40,867 nucleotides of DNA from Rhodospirillales bacterium (GTDB lineage Bacteria; Pseudomonadota; Alphaproteobacteria; Rhodospirillales; UBA2165). Below, in pieces: positions 1 through 8,080 of the stretch. Both the position numbers and the translations under genes were made by a program. Numbering within the stretch: position 1 is the first letter of the stretch; each line of letters begins with the position of its first letter. The stretch lies in contig JAPPFK010000167.1 of assembly GCA_028823885.1 (NCBI GenBank), forward strand, positions 1 to 40,867, written 5' to 3'. Below the pieces are notes generated by a model that was not told the origin of the DNA, did no database searches, and saw only the letters and a program-made list of their open reading frames with translations.

Positions 1-105
1 GCGATCCGGTATTCCTTCGAAGCGGCGCGCCGGCAACTTAAAAAGCATGTTCGCAAAATCCCCGACAACCATCTCAGCGAAGAACGGGCGGCGAGCCGCC
101 GGTAA
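1..105 (+). CDS. C-terminal end of a possible HPF/RaiA-like ribosome-associated protein (partial)
   Basis: Frame 1 is open from the window edge to a TAA at 103-105 and encodes 34 residues beginning AIRYSFEAARRQLKKH and ending in a basic tail. The pattern of an AF/SF..ARRQL helix followed by basic residues resembles the last helix of some long HPF/RaiA-family ribosome hibernation factors, but 34 residues are too few to be sure. It overlaps the chosen pcm start by 59 bases in another frame, which makes either this reading or the pcm start less certain. It could also be non-coding frame noise. Confidence 0.3.
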   Translation, partial: AIRYSFEAARRQLKKHVRKIPDNHLSEERAASRR

Positions 106-781
106 GCCGCCGGCCGGCGGTTCCCCGGTCTCGGCAGCCCGGGACAACTTGCTCAGGGAAATCGAGCGCGATGCCCGGGAGACGGCGGGCCTGACCGGCC
201 GGCGTTCGTTCGCGCCGCGGGTGATGGAGGCCTTGGCCGGCGTGCCGCGGCACGAGTTCGTCCCGCCCGGTGACCGGGACAACGCCTATCTGAACCGGGC
301 GCGGCCCATCGGCGACGGGCAGACCATTTCCCAACCGCTGATCGTCGCGCTGATGACCGATCTTCTCGATCTCGAACCGGATCACCGGGTTCTGGAGATC
401 GGAACCGGGTCCGGGTACCAGACCGCCGTGCTGAGTTTGCTGGCCGGTGAGGTCTACACCGTTGAAACCATTTCCCGCCTTTCCGAGACCGCCAGGGACC
501 GATTGAACCGGCTGGGCTATGAACGGATCCGGTTCCATGTCGGTGACGGCCACCTCGGCTGGCCGGAGACAGCGCCGTTCGATGCCGTCATCGTCACCGC
601 CGCCGCCGCCGAAATCCCCGACGCTCTCGTCACGCAATTGAAAACGGGGGGCCGGATGATGATCCCGGTGGGCCCGCCGGCGGGTTCCCAATCGCTGATA
701 CTGGTGACCAAGAACCGGTCCGGCGCAATCAACCAGAAATCCGTTTTGCCGGTCGCCTTCGTGCCGTTGGTCAGGGGGTGA
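47..781 (+). CDS. pcm: Protein-L-isoaspartate(D-aspartate) O-methyltransferase
   Basis: This is a SAM-dependent repair enzyme that methylates isoaspartyl residues in aged proteins so that they can revert to aspartate; it acts in the cytoplasm. The PCMT region starts near residue 33 (RDNLLREIERDARETAG), followed by VPRHEFVP, the substrate-side segment DGQTISQP and the SAM-binding motif I VLEIGTGSGYQTAVLS, then post-motif FDAVIVTAAA. The catalytic region has the usual length; about 30 Pro/Ala/Lys-rich residues precede it. ATG 47 is the only ATG before the domain, but it overlaps the upstream frame; a TTG at 149 is an alternative. It is followed 58 bases later by the TPR gene, probably in the same transcript. 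Confidence 0.9.
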   Translation: MFAKSPTTISAKNGRRAAGKPPAGGSPVSAARDNLLREIERDARETAGLTGRRSFAPRVMEALAGVPRHEFVPPGDRDNAYLNRARPIGDGQTISQPLIVALMTDLLDLEPDHRVLEIGTGSGYQTAVLSLLAGEVYTVETISRLSETARDRLNRLGYERIRFHVGDGHLGWPETAPFDAVIVTAAAAEIPDALVTQLKTGGRMMIPVGPPAGSQSLILVTKNRSGAINQKSVLPVAFVPLVRG

Positions 782-839
782 AGCCGGCCCGGCCCGGTGA
801 TATGCTGGTTCCAAATCGGGGGCGCAGGGAGGGCAGGCG

Positions 840-2183
840 ATGGCGACCGACGAGCGCGGATTACATCTCAGTACCGACAGTGCCGACGCGGCCGAGGCCT
901 TCGATGCAGCCATGCGCAGCTTCTTCGCCTGGCGCCGCGACGTCATGCAGCATCTCGGCCGGGCGCTGGAGGCCGATCCAGGATTCGTCCTCGCCCACGC
1001 CTTGAAAGGGCTGTTCCTGTGCGGCATGCGCCAGCCCGCGGCCTATCCGATGGCCCGCGAAGGCCTTGCCGCGGCCAAACGGGGCGAAGCCGGCTGCTCG
1101 GACCGGGAACGCGCCTACGTGGTGGCGCTGGAGGCGACGCTGGACGGCGACCTGTTCCGCGCCGTCAACTGTTTCGAGGAGATCATCGCCGCCCATCCCC
1201 TCGACCTGATCGCCATCCGGCTCGGCCAGATGGAGCTGTTCTGGCTGGGCGAGGTGGCGTGGGCGCGGGACGTCACCGGCCGGCCGGCGGCCGCATGGTC
1301 CGAGGCGGTGCCCGGCTACGCGGCGTTTCTCGGCGTTCGCTCCTTCGCCCTCGAGGAAACCGGCGATTTCGAGGGCGCCGAGCGCCTCGGCCGGCGGTCC
1401 ATCGAACTGGACCCCGGCGATTGCCAGGCGGCGCACGCGGTGGCCCACGTCCTGGAGATGGAGGGCCGTCTCGACGATGGCGTCGAATGGCTCGACGGCC
1501 TCAAGGACAATTGGGCGGAGGCCAACCACATCGTGCATCACCTGTGGTGGCACCGCTGCCTGTTCGAGTCCGAACGCGGCAATCACGCGGGCGCCCTGGA
1601 AACCTATGACCGGTTCGTCCGCGATCCCTCTTCGCCCCTGATCCAGGCCATGTCCAACTTCTTCACCGACATGCAGAACTGCGCGGCGCTGCTGGCGCGG
1701 CTGGAAATGCGCGGCATCGACGTGGGCGGGCGCTGGGAGGCGGTGGCCGACGACTACGAGAGCTGGATCGGCAACCATACGAGCGCGCTGACCTCGCCGC
1801 ACTGCGCGCTGGTGTTCGCCGCCACGGGCCGTGATGCGAAGCTCGACGAACTGATGGCGGCCCTCCGGGAGTTCGCCGCCGCAGACCGGGGCGCCCTGGG
1901 TCCCCGCTTCGCCGTCGCCGTCATTCCGGCGGCCGAAGCCGCCGTCGCCTACCAGCGCGGAGACTACCAGGGCGTGCTCGACAGCCTGCTGCCGGCGCGG
2001 CGGCTGCTATGGCAGATGGGCGGCAGCCACGCCCAGCGCGACCTGTTCTTCCAGATCATGGCCTATGCCGCGGCGCAGTTGGGCCGCGCCGACCTGTTGG
2101 CGATCCTCCTGGACGACGTGAGGTCCATCGGCTTCGCACAGGTGGACCAGCGGGCGAGCTACGCCGACGTCGCCGCCGCTTGA
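840..2183 (+). CDS. Tetratricopeptide repeat protein (TTC38/StaR-like)
   Basis: A 447-residue, all-helical, Ala/Leu-rich protein with no signal peptide or membrane segment, so presumably cytoplasmic. TPR-like helix pairs are visible throughout, for example the segments around ALEADPGFVLAHALKG, AERLGRRSIELDPGDC and GALETYDRFVRD. The HAVAHVLEMEGR and HHLWWHRCLFESERG segments are typical of the tetratricopeptide-repeat-38 (TTC38-like) family. The start at 840 is preceded by a purine-rich GGGAGGGCAGG ribosome-binding site. TPR proteins of this group are thought to be scaffolds, and no catalytic motif is visible, so the specific role is unknown. It sits between pcm and a GNAT gene in the same direction. 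Confidence 0.8.
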   Translation: MATDERGLHLSTDSADAAEAFDAAMRSFFAWRRDVMQHLGRALEADPGFVLAHALKGLFLCGMRQPAAYPMAREGLAAAKRGEAGCSDRERAYVVALEATLDGDLFRAVNCFEEIIAAHPLDLIAIRLGQMELFWLGEVAWARDVTGRPAAAWSEAVPGYAAFLGVRSFALEETGDFEGAERLGRRSIELDPGDCQAAHAVAHVLEMEGRLDDGVEWLDGLKDNWAEANHIVHHLWWHRCLFESERGNHAGALETYDRFVRDPSSPLIQAMSNFFTDMQNCAALLARLEMRGIDVGGRWEAVADDYESWIGNHTSALTSPHCALVFAATGRDAKLDELMAALREFAAADRGALGPRFAVAVIPAAEAAVAYQRGDYQGVLDSLLPARRLLWQMGGSHAQRDLFFQIMAYAAAQLGRADLLAILLDDVRSIGFAQVDQRASYADVAAA

Positions 2184-2223
2184 GCGCGCCGCCTTCGTAC
2201 CGTTGGCCGGAGAGTAGGAAAAC

Positions 2224-2727
2224 GTGTCATTGCTGATCCGAGAGGCGGACGCTGGCGATTTCGAGGCCATCTGGCCCATCTTCCGGGAGGTCGTCGCCGC
2301 CGGCGATACGTACGGATTCGATCCTGAAACCGACCGGGAGGCGGCGCGGGAGATTTGGATGTCGCTGCCCGAGCGCACGCTGGTCGCCGAGTTGGATGGA
2401 CGGATCGTCGGCACCTACTACCTGAAACGGAATATGGCGGGCCCCGGCGGACACGTCTGCAATTGCGGTTACATGGTTCTTGGGACGAGCCGCGGGCTCG
2501 GCGTGGCCACGGCCATGTGCGAGCACTCCCAGGCGCTGGCGATCGAACTGGGGTATCTGGCGATGCAGTTCAATCTCGTTGCGTCCTCCAACGGGAACGC
2601 GGTGGCGCTCTGGGAGCGGCTGGGCTTCGAGATCGTCGGGCGGCTTCCAAGGGCGTTCAACCATCCCGCCCGAGGCTATGTCGATGCCTACGTCATGTAC
2701 AAATGGCTCGGCGAAGACCGGCCATGA
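2224..2727 (+). CDS. GNAT family N-acetyltransferase
   Basis: A 167-residue single-domain acetyl-CoA-dependent N-acetyltransferase. The N-terminus (LLIREADAGDFEAIWPIF) is the usual beta1-alpha1 of GNAT enzymes. The acetyl-CoA pyrophosphate loop is seen in MVLGTSRGLGVATAMCEH, and motif B in NGNAVALWERLGFEIVGRLP, with a C-terminal FNHPARGYVDAYVMYK strand. This pattern matches the many L-amino-acid or small-molecule acetyltransferases of proteobacteria; the substrate cannot be read from sequence. The start is GTG, preceded by GGAGAGTAGGAAAAC, a good ribosome-binding site. The gene ends 18 bases from the end of the convergent ketopantoate reductase gene. Confidence 0.88.
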   Translation: MSLLIREADAGDFEAIWPIFREVVAAGDTYGFDPETDREAAREIWMSLPERTLVAELDGRIVGTYYLKRNMAGPGGHVCNCGYMVLGTSRGLGVATAMCEHSQALAIELGYLAMQFNLVASSNGNAVALWERLGFEIVGRLPRAFNHPARGYVDAYVMYKWLGEDRP

Positions 2728-2745
2728 GCGCGACGGTCCCGGCCG

Positions 2746-3780
2746 TCAGCCGGTCGAGTCCCGCATCATCTCCAACGCGAGTTGAAGATTAGCCGGGTCC
2801 GGTTTCAGTTCGCCGGCGTGAATCTTGGCGGTGATCTCGGTGACCGCGGCATTGGCCGGGGCCGTCCCGCCGTTCGCCGCGCTTTCCTCCGCAACCAGTC
2901 CGTTGATCAGGTCGACCTCGCTGTAGCGGCCCTTCAGGTGGTCCTGGAGGACGCAGTCCCGCGCGGCCGGACCGATATCGGCGCCGAGCTTGTCGTAGAG
3001 GGTCTCCAGCAGCTGATTGGTCTCCCGGATATCGTCCTCCGTAAGTCCGAAGATCGGTTGGATGGCGTAGCCCCGGCGTTGGCCGGCGTGCAGGGCCTCC
3101 GTTCCAGCCTTGAGGACGAATTCCCGAAGTCCGGGCAGCTTGTTGGCTTCGTGCATGGTCAGTCCGAGCATCGCCAGCGGACCCAGGCACATGGTGTTGA
3201 CCACCAGCTTCATCCATTTGGCCGGCAGGATTTCGCCGGTCACCGAAACCTGGCCGACATGGCTCAGGATTTCCCGAACCTCGTCGATCCTCTCCGCCAT
3301 CTCCGGGTTGAGCGCGCCGATGCCGAACCATGTCTTGGCGGGCGGCGTATTCCGCTGAACGAGGCCGGGGGTGAATATCTCCGACGACAACTCGACCACG
3401 CAGCCGAGCGTCCGCTCCGGGCCGGCCACGTCTTCGATGATCCCGGCGGTCATGGCGTTCTGGATGCCGATCATCAGCCCGTCTTCGGCGAGATGGGGCT
3501 CCATCAGTTGGGCCATCCACCGGGTGTCATACGCCTTGGGCATCACGAGGACGAGGTCGAAGGTCCTGTTCAAGCCGGCCACGTCGCAAAGATGGTGCGC
3601 GTCGACGTCGGCGTGCTTCTCTTCCTCCGGCATCTTGATGGTTAGGCCGTTCGTCCGCATGGCTTCCACATGGGCGGGCCACTGGTCGATCATGGTGACG
3701 TCCAAGCCGGCTTGGGTGAGGTCGGCGCCGGCGCAACTGCCGTTGGCGCCGGTACCGATGATGGCGATGGAAGGATTCAC
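2746..3780 (-). CDS. Ketopantoate reductase family (ApbA/PanE-like) dehydrogenase
   Basis: NADP-dependent 2-dehydropantoate 2-reductase fold, 344 residues. The Rossmann motif IIGTGANGSCAGADL is at residues 6-20, and the catalytic-domain signature KWMKLVVNTMCLGPL holds the conserved lysine and asparagine. The later GRYSEVDLINGLV segment matches the substrate-binding TEIDYINGF region of PanE. PanE reduces ketopantoate to pantoate in coenzyme A synthesis, but many ApbA-fold paralogues act on other 2-oxo acids. The lack of pan genes nearby and the extended length compared with about 300 residues in PanE leave the substrate open. It is divergent from the helicase, sharing a 152-base intergenic region. 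Confidence 0.85.
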   Translation of the reverse strand: MNPSIAIIGTGANGSCAGADLTQAGLDVTMIDQWPAHVEAMRTNGLTIKMPEEEKHADVDAHHLCDVAGLNRTFDLVLVMPKAYDTRWMAQLMEPHLAEDGLMIGIQNAMTAGIIEDVAGPERTLGCVVELSSEIFTPGLVQRNTPPAKTWFGIGALNPEMAERIDEVREILSHVGQVSVTGEILPAKWMKLVVNTMCLGPLAMLGLTMHEANKLPGLREFVLKAGTEALHAGQRRGYAIQPIFGLTEDDIRETNQLLETLYDKLGADIGPAARDCVLQDHLKGRYSEVDLINGLVAEESAANGGTAPANAAVTEITAKIHAGELKPDPANLQLALEMMRDSTG

Positions 3781-3858
3781 GCAGCACTACTCCGTTTGCG
3801 GTGTCCGAGCCGCCATCATGCGCGCCGGAATTGGACACGCAAGGGCCAAGACGATCCA

Positions 3859-3884
3859 AAATTCGCGTCGGACGGCGCGAATTT
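3859..3884. promoter_or_regulatory. Perfect 9-bp inverted repeat in a divergent intergenic region
   Basis: AAATTCGCG and CGCGAATTT form perfect 9-base arms around an 8-base spacer. The repeat lies between the ketopantoate reductase gene and the preferred helicase start (ATG 3933). It may be an operator serving both divergent genes or a 5'-UTR hairpin of the helicase mRNA. No U-run follows, so it is not a standard terminator. Confidence 0.45.
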
Positions 3885-3932
3885 ACGAATTCCCGGCTTG
3901 CGCCGCCGGAGGATTTTTCTAATTTTCACCTC

Positions 3933-6443
3933 ATGCAGCTTGCAACCGACCGCGAGCGGGTGGTTGCGGTCCTGGGACCGACAAACACCGGCAAGACCTA
4001 CCTGGCATTCGAGCGGATGCTCGGCCATGGCAGCGGCGTTATGGGTTTTCCGCTTCGTTTGCTGGCGCGGGAGAATTATGACCGGGCGGTCGCCGCCAAG
4101 GGATCCCGCGAGGTCGCGCTGATTACGGGCGAAGAGAAAATCGTCCCCCCATACGCAAAGTATTTCTTCTGCACCGTGGAAAGCATGCCGATGGAGCGCG
4201 AGGCGGCTTTCGTCGGAATCGACGAGGTGCAGCTGGCGGCCGATCCGGATCGCGGCCATATCTTTACCGACCGCATCCTTCGGGCGCGCGGCACCGAAGA
4301 GACCATGTTCATGGGCGCCGAGTCGATCAAACCGCGGCTCAGCCAGCTGGTGCCGGGTATCGAGTTCATGGCGCGCCCACGTTTCTCCAAGCTGAACTAT
4401 GCGGGCCACAAGAAGATCGTCCGGCTCCCCGCCCGCTCGGCGGTCGTCGGGTTCAGCGCCGCCGACGTCTATGCGATCGCCGAACTGATCCGCCGCCAGC
4501 GCGGCGGCGCCGCAATCGTCATGGGCGCGCTGAGTCCGCGAACCCGGAATGCCCAGGTGGCCCTCTTCCAGAACGGCGACGTGGACTATCTCGTCGCGAC
4601 CGACGCCATCGGCATGGGCCTCAATATGGACATCGATCACGTCGCTTTTGCGGCGTTGGGCAAGTTCGACGGCCATCACGCCCGCGGTTTGAGGGCGGAG
4701 GAGCTGGCCCAGATCGCCGGCCGCGCCGGCCGGCACATGAGTGACGGCACCTTCGGGACCACGGGTGACGCCGGGGAAATCGAGCCGGAAATCATTCAGC
4801 GGATCGAATCCCATGAATTTGACCGGCTGAGACAGATTTGCTGGCGAAACCCGGTTCTGGATTTCAGCACACTCGCCTCGCTGGGAGAAAGTTTGCAACG
4901 GGCCCCCGATCTGCCCGGCCTGATCCGGGTCCGCGAGGCGCAGGACGAACGCGCCCTTGCCGATCTGGCTCAAAACCCCGCCATCGCCGATCGGGCCGCT
5001 GCCGAAAGCGACGTGCGGCTGCTTTGGGACGTGTGCCAGATCCCCGATTTCCAGAAGCTGATGAGTGACACTCACGTGAGACTATTGGGGCAGGTCTATA
5101 CCCATCTCATGGACGGCAACGGCCAACTGCCCAACGACTGGGTGGCCGGTCATGTCAGCGGCATCGACAGGCCGGACGGCGATATCGAGACTCTGCTCGC
5201 CCGAATCAGCCGGGTGCGCATCTGGACCTACATTTCCCACCGGGCCGATTGGCTGAACGACCCGGAGGCCTGGCAGGGCCGAACGCGAGAAATCGAGGAC
5301 AAGCTCTCCGACGCCCTGCACGACCGCCTCACTCAACGGTTCGTCGATCAGCGGACCGCGGTGCTGATGAAACGGCTGCAGGACCGGGAAGATTTGACCG
5401 CCCTGGTCGACGGGTCCGGAGACGTTCTGGTCGAAGGGCATTATGTCGGCCGCATGGACGGATTTCGCTTTACCCCCGACCGCGCCGATGGCGACCTGGC
5501 CGGCCGGGCGGTGACCAATGCGGCCATGAAGGCCCTCAACGCCGAGATCAATCGCCGGATCACCCGGCTCGAAAAGGCGGCCGCCGGCGATCTGGTCCTC
5601 GACGATCAGGGACTCATCGAGTGGGAGGGACAGGCTCTCGCCCGCTTGCTGCCCGGCCGCTCGCCCCTTCTGCCGAAGCTTGGAATTCTCGGCAGCGAGC
5701 TGCTGGACGGAACCGCGCGCGGCCGGGTCGAACGGGTTCTCGGCGAGTGGCTGCGCAATCGGATCGCAACCGATCTGGAGCCCTTGGTGCGGGCGACCGG
5801 GAGCACGGACCGGGGTCCGGTCCGCGGTTTGATTTTTCGCCTGGAAGAGGGCCTCGGCAATATCCGGCGGGAAGAGGTCGCGGACGAACTGGCCAAGCTG
5901 CCCCAGGAAGATCGCGCGGCGCTGCGGCAATTCGGCGTCCGCATCGGGCGGGATAGCCTCTATCTGCCAAGACTGTTGAAACCGAAATCGGCGCGGCTTG
6001 CCGCCATTCTGGCCGCGGTGCACGGCAAGTTCAGCCCCATTCCGCCCATTCCGCCCGCGGGCCGCTCGTCGGTCCGAATATCGGAGGCGGATGACCAGAA
6101 AATCCTCGGTGCCGCCGGCTACCGTGTATTGGGAAGGCTCGCCGTCCGCATCGATCTGCTCGAGCGCCTGTTGTCCCTGGTCTGGAAGGATCTCCCCAAA
6201 ACCCCGGCCAAGGTGACGCCCGAGATGCTCAACCTGTTGGGTTGCGGCGAGGAGGATATGGACGGCGTGCTCAAGGCAACCGGTCTTCGGCGCCGGCAGA
6301 CGGTCGACGGTATTGCGTATTTCCCTCCCCGCCGCCCAGCGCCCGGCCCGAAGAAGCGGAAACCCAAATCCGGACCACCGAAGGAAACGGTCGACGAGGA
6401 TTCGCCCTTCGCCAAACTTCGCGAAATCGTGGACACCCGATGA
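3933..6443 (+). CDS. SUV3-like superfamily 2 ATP-dependent RNA helicase
   Basis: A helicase of the SUV3/Ski2-like class common in alphaproteobacteria, probably acting in RNA turnover or remodelling in the cytoplasm. Seen directly: Walker A GPTNTGKT close to the N-terminus, Walker B GIDEVQLA, motif III FMGAES, the ATDAIGMGLNM segment and motif VI QIAGRAGRHM, followed by a long C-terminal helical region and a basic tail rich in K/R/P. The track ORF extends to a GTG at 3801, but the family begins right before RVVAVLGPTNTGKT, and codons 3801-3932 lack the strong third-position GC bias of the rest. I therefore prefer ATG 3933 (836 residues). Its stop overlaps the start of the S4 gene (ATGA), so the two are translationally coupled. 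Confidence 0.88.
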   Translation: MQLATDRERVVAVLGPTNTGKTYLAFERMLGHGSGVMGFPLRLLARENYDRAVAAKGSREVALITGEEKIVPPYAKYFFCTVESMPMEREAAFVGIDEVQLAADPDRGHIFTDRILRARGTEETMFMGAESIKPRLSQLVPGIEFMARPRFSKLNYAGHKKIVRLPARSAVVGFSAADVYAIAELIRRQRGGAAIVMGALSPRTRNAQVALFQNGDVDYLVATDAIGMGLNMDIDHVAFAALGKFDGHHARGLRAEELAQIAGRAGRHMSDGTFGTTGDAGEIEPEIIQRIESHEFDRLRQICWRNPVLDFSTLASLGESLQRAPDLPGLIRVREAQDERALADLAQNPAIADRAAAESDVRLLWDVCQIPDFQKLMSDTHVRLLGQVYTHLMDGNGQLPNDWVAGHVSGIDRPDGDIETLLARISRVRIWTYISHRADWLNDPEAWQGRTREIEDKLSDALHDRLTQRFVDQRTAVLMKRLQDREDLTALVDGSGDVLVEGHYVGRMDGFRFTPDRADGDLAGRAVTNAAMKALNAEINRRITRLEKAAAGDLVLDDQGLIEWEGQALARLLPGRSPLLPKLGILGSELLDGTARGRVERVLGEWLRNRIATDLEPLVRATGSTDRGPVRGLIFRLEEGLGNIRREEVADELAKLPQEDRAALRQFGVRIGRDSLYLPRLLKPKSARLAAILAAVHGKFSPIPPIPPAGRSSVRISEADDQKILGAAGYRVLGRLAVRIDLLERLLSLVWKDLPKTPAKVTPEMLNLLGCGEEDMDGVLKATGLRRRQTVDGIAYFPPRRPAPGPKKRKPKSGPPKETVDEDSPFAKLREIVDTR

Positions 6444-6823
6444 CCGACCAGGCATCGATCCGCATCGACAAGTGGTTGTGGCATGCAAGGTTCGTAAAGA
6501 CCCGAAGTCTCGCGGCCAAACTGTGCCAAGGCGGCAAGCTGCGGCTCAACGGCGAGCATATCTCCAAGTCCCATCAGGCGCTCCGGCCCGGGGACGTGCT
6601 GACGTTTCCGCTCGGCCCTCATATCCGGGTCGTCAAAGTCGTCGCGCTCGGCGAGCGGCGCGGTCCGGCGGCCGAGGCGCAAGGGCTCTACGAAGACCTG
6701 GCGCCGCCCGAGCGCCGTCCCGGGGCGTCCGAACCTCGGACCGCCAAGCTATCCCGGGAACCGGGCAGCGGCCGTCCGACGAAGTCGGAACGCCGGGCGA
6801 TCGATCGGCTGATGAACCGCTGA
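6440..6823 (+). CDS. S4-domain RNA-binding protein (HslR-like)
   Basis: A 127-residue S4-domain protein. The motif IRIDKWLWHARFVKTRSLA followed by LCQGGKLRLNG is the S4 RNA-binding fold as in HslR/Hsp15, which binds 50S subunits carrying stalled nascent chains in E. coli. The C-terminal third is basic and disordered-looking (RPGASEPRTAKLSREPG...). The start ATG overlaps the helicase stop by one base step (ATGA), supporting this start rather than the longer track ORF at 6242. Pairing with an RNA helicase suggests a shared RNA or ribosome substrate; this is inference from coupling. Confidence 0.85.
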   Translation: MTDQASIRIDKWLWHARFVKTRSLAAKLCQGGKLRLNGEHISKSHQALRPGDVLTFPLGPHIRVVKVVALGERRGPAAEAQGLYEDLAPPERRPGASEPRTAKLSREPGSGRPTKSERRAIDRLMNR

Positions 6824-6889
6824 CCGAGACGCGGCAAACGGATCGCCGCGGGTGCTTGCCGGGCTCCGGGCGCCATGCTAGGCAACGGC

Positions 6890-7363
6890 ATGATCAATAG
6901 ATTCAAGGCGCTGTTTGCAACCGCCGATACCGGCGCGGCCGGCGACCTTGGCCGGGATGAGGAACTGCACCTCGCCGCGGCCGCCCTGCTGGTGGAATCC
7001 GCCTGCCTCGACGGTCATTTCGACGGGGATGAACGGTCCAGCATCGAACGGCTGCTCAAGGAGCGGTTCGAATTGGAAGAGGATGAAGTCTCCTCATTGG
7101 TGGCCGATGCCGAGGAAGCGGTTGCGGAGTCCGGCGAACTTTACGGCTTCACCAAGGTGATCAAGGACCGCTACTCCAGCGAAGAGCGGGTGGAAATGAT
7201 CGAAATGTTGTGGGAAGTGGCTTTTGCGGACGGCCGGCTCGATCATTTCGAGGACAATCTCATTCGGCGGGTCGGCGGACTGATATTCGTGTCCGACCGG
7301 GATCGGGGCGACGCCAGGAAGCGGGTCATGGCGAGGCTTGGCATCACCCAAGGCGCAGTGTAA
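6890..7363 (+). CDS. TerB family (tellurite resistance-like) protein
   Basis: A 157-residue acidic, helical protein with a TerB/DjlA-like domain: [26 protein letters not shown] then a second matching segment [23 protein letters not shown]. Both halves carry the acidic D-G-x-x-x-x-x-E metal-binding-like signature typical of TerB. The fold binds metal in some members; a direct link to tellurite is not implied. ATG 6890 (MINRFKALF) is chosen over 6875 because AGG at 6880-6882 is correctly spaced and family members begin at this point. It precedes fdxA by 52 bases, probably in the same operon. Confidence 0.82.
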   Translation: MINRFKALFATADTGAAGDLGRDEELHLAAAALLVESACLDGHFDGDERSSIERLLKERFELEEDEVSSLVADAEEAVAESGELYGFTKVIKDRYSSEERVEMIEMLWEVAFADGRLDHFEDNLIRRVGGLIFVSDRDRGDARKRVMARLGITQGAV

Positions 7364-7415
7364 GAAAGAAACGGCCGCCGAGGGGAGTGGCGGCTCAAGT
7401 ATCACGGAGATTGGA

Positions 7416-7751
7416 ATGACATACGTCGTCACTGAAAACTGCATCAAATGCAAGTACATGGACTGCGTCGAGGTTTGCCCGGTGGATTGCTTTTACGAGG
7501 GCGAGAACATGTTGGTGATCAATCCCGACGAGTGCATTGATTGCGGCGTGTGCGAACCGGAATGCCCGGCGGAGGCGATCCTCCCGGATACCGAGGACAA
7601 CCTCGATAGCTGGCTGGAACTGAATACGAAATTCTCGGCATCGTGGCCCAATATCACCGTGAAGGGTGAATCGCCGGCCGATGCGGATGAATGGAAAGAC
7701 AAGCCTGACAAGCTGTCTCAGCTGAGCGAGGCGCCGGGCCCGGGGTCCTAA
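7416..7751 (+). CDS. fdxA: 7Fe-type ferredoxin (3Fe-4S/4Fe-4S), FdxA
   Basis: A 111-residue cytoplasmic electron carrier of the FdxA type. Cysteines are at residues 9, 12, 17 and 21 ([14 protein letters not shown]) and 40, 43, 46 and 50 ([12 protein letters not shown]). This matches the 7Fe ferredoxin pattern in which the spaced second half of the first motif gives one 3Fe-4S and one 4Fe-4S cluster. The C-terminal extension after residue 60 ([13 protein letters not shown]) is standard for the alphaproteobacterial family. The start is ATG 7416 with GGAG upstream, not 7338 as in the track. A strong hairpin with a T-run follows, so transcription probably ends before carD. Confidence 0.95.
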   Translation: MTYVVTENCIKCKYMDCVEVCPVDCFYEGENMLVINPDECIDCGVCEPECPAEAILPDTEDNLDSWLELNTKFSASWPNITVKGESPADADEWKDKPDKLSQLSEAPGPGS

Positions 7752-7770
7752 GGGCGCTTCCGCCCTCCAA

Positions 7771-7799
7771 CGGTCTGATTTCAGACCGGTCTCCTTTTT
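7771..7799 (+). terminator. Rho-independent terminator after fdxA
   Basis: CGGTCTGA-TT-TCAGACCG forms a perfect 8-bp stem, followed closely by GTCTCCTTTTT. A smaller hairpin (GGGCG-CTTC-CGCCC, 7752-7765) lies just upstream. Position right after the fdxA stop supports termination. Confidence 0.75.
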
Positions 7800-7834
7800 C
7801 CTTCGGGTAACCGTTCCGGAAACGGGGTGAACAC

Positions 7835-7898
7835 CTGACAAACCTGTGTTTTTGTGCTATATGATGCCGATGCCGAGCCGCGCGCTCGGCATTGGCAT
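7835..7898 (+). promoter_or_regulatory. Putative carD promoter with a 15-bp inverted repeat over the start site
   Basis: CTGACA (7835-7840) and TATATG (7858-7863) are separated by 17 bases, a good sigma70-like arrangement. Directly after the -10, ATGCCGATGCCGAGC (7864-7878) and GCTCGGCATTGGCAT (7884-7898) form 15-base arms with a single G-T step around a 5-base loop. The repeat covers the expected transcription start. It may be an operator or a leader hairpin. The rest of the gap up to carD (7899-8080) shows no ORF or recognisable RNA gene, so a leader of about 200 bases is implied. Confidence 0.5.
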
Positions 7899-8080
7899 TT
7901 GGGGTTACGGTCAATACATCGAGCGTCCACAGGCGAGCGTCCGCAAACGAGTGCCCAAGACGCGGCATCGGATATCGCCGCGTCACTATGGAAATTTAAT
8001 GGTTGAAACACGGTGACGGCCGATGGGTCCGACTTCGGCCCGAATCCGGCGGTTCCGGCACCAAGAACCGAGAAGGTAGT

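Noticed and set aside
74-1027. 317-aa minus-strand ORF over pcm and the TPR gene
   Set aside because: It lies opposite two well-supported genes, has Arg/Gly/Pro-rich translation typical of antisense frames in GC-rich DNA and no recognisable motif.
6875-7363. TerB-like gene as part of a tellurite resistance (ter) operon
   Set aside because: No terA, terC, terD or terZ relatives are nearby. The neighbours are S4, ferredoxin and CarD genes, so a ter operon is not supported.
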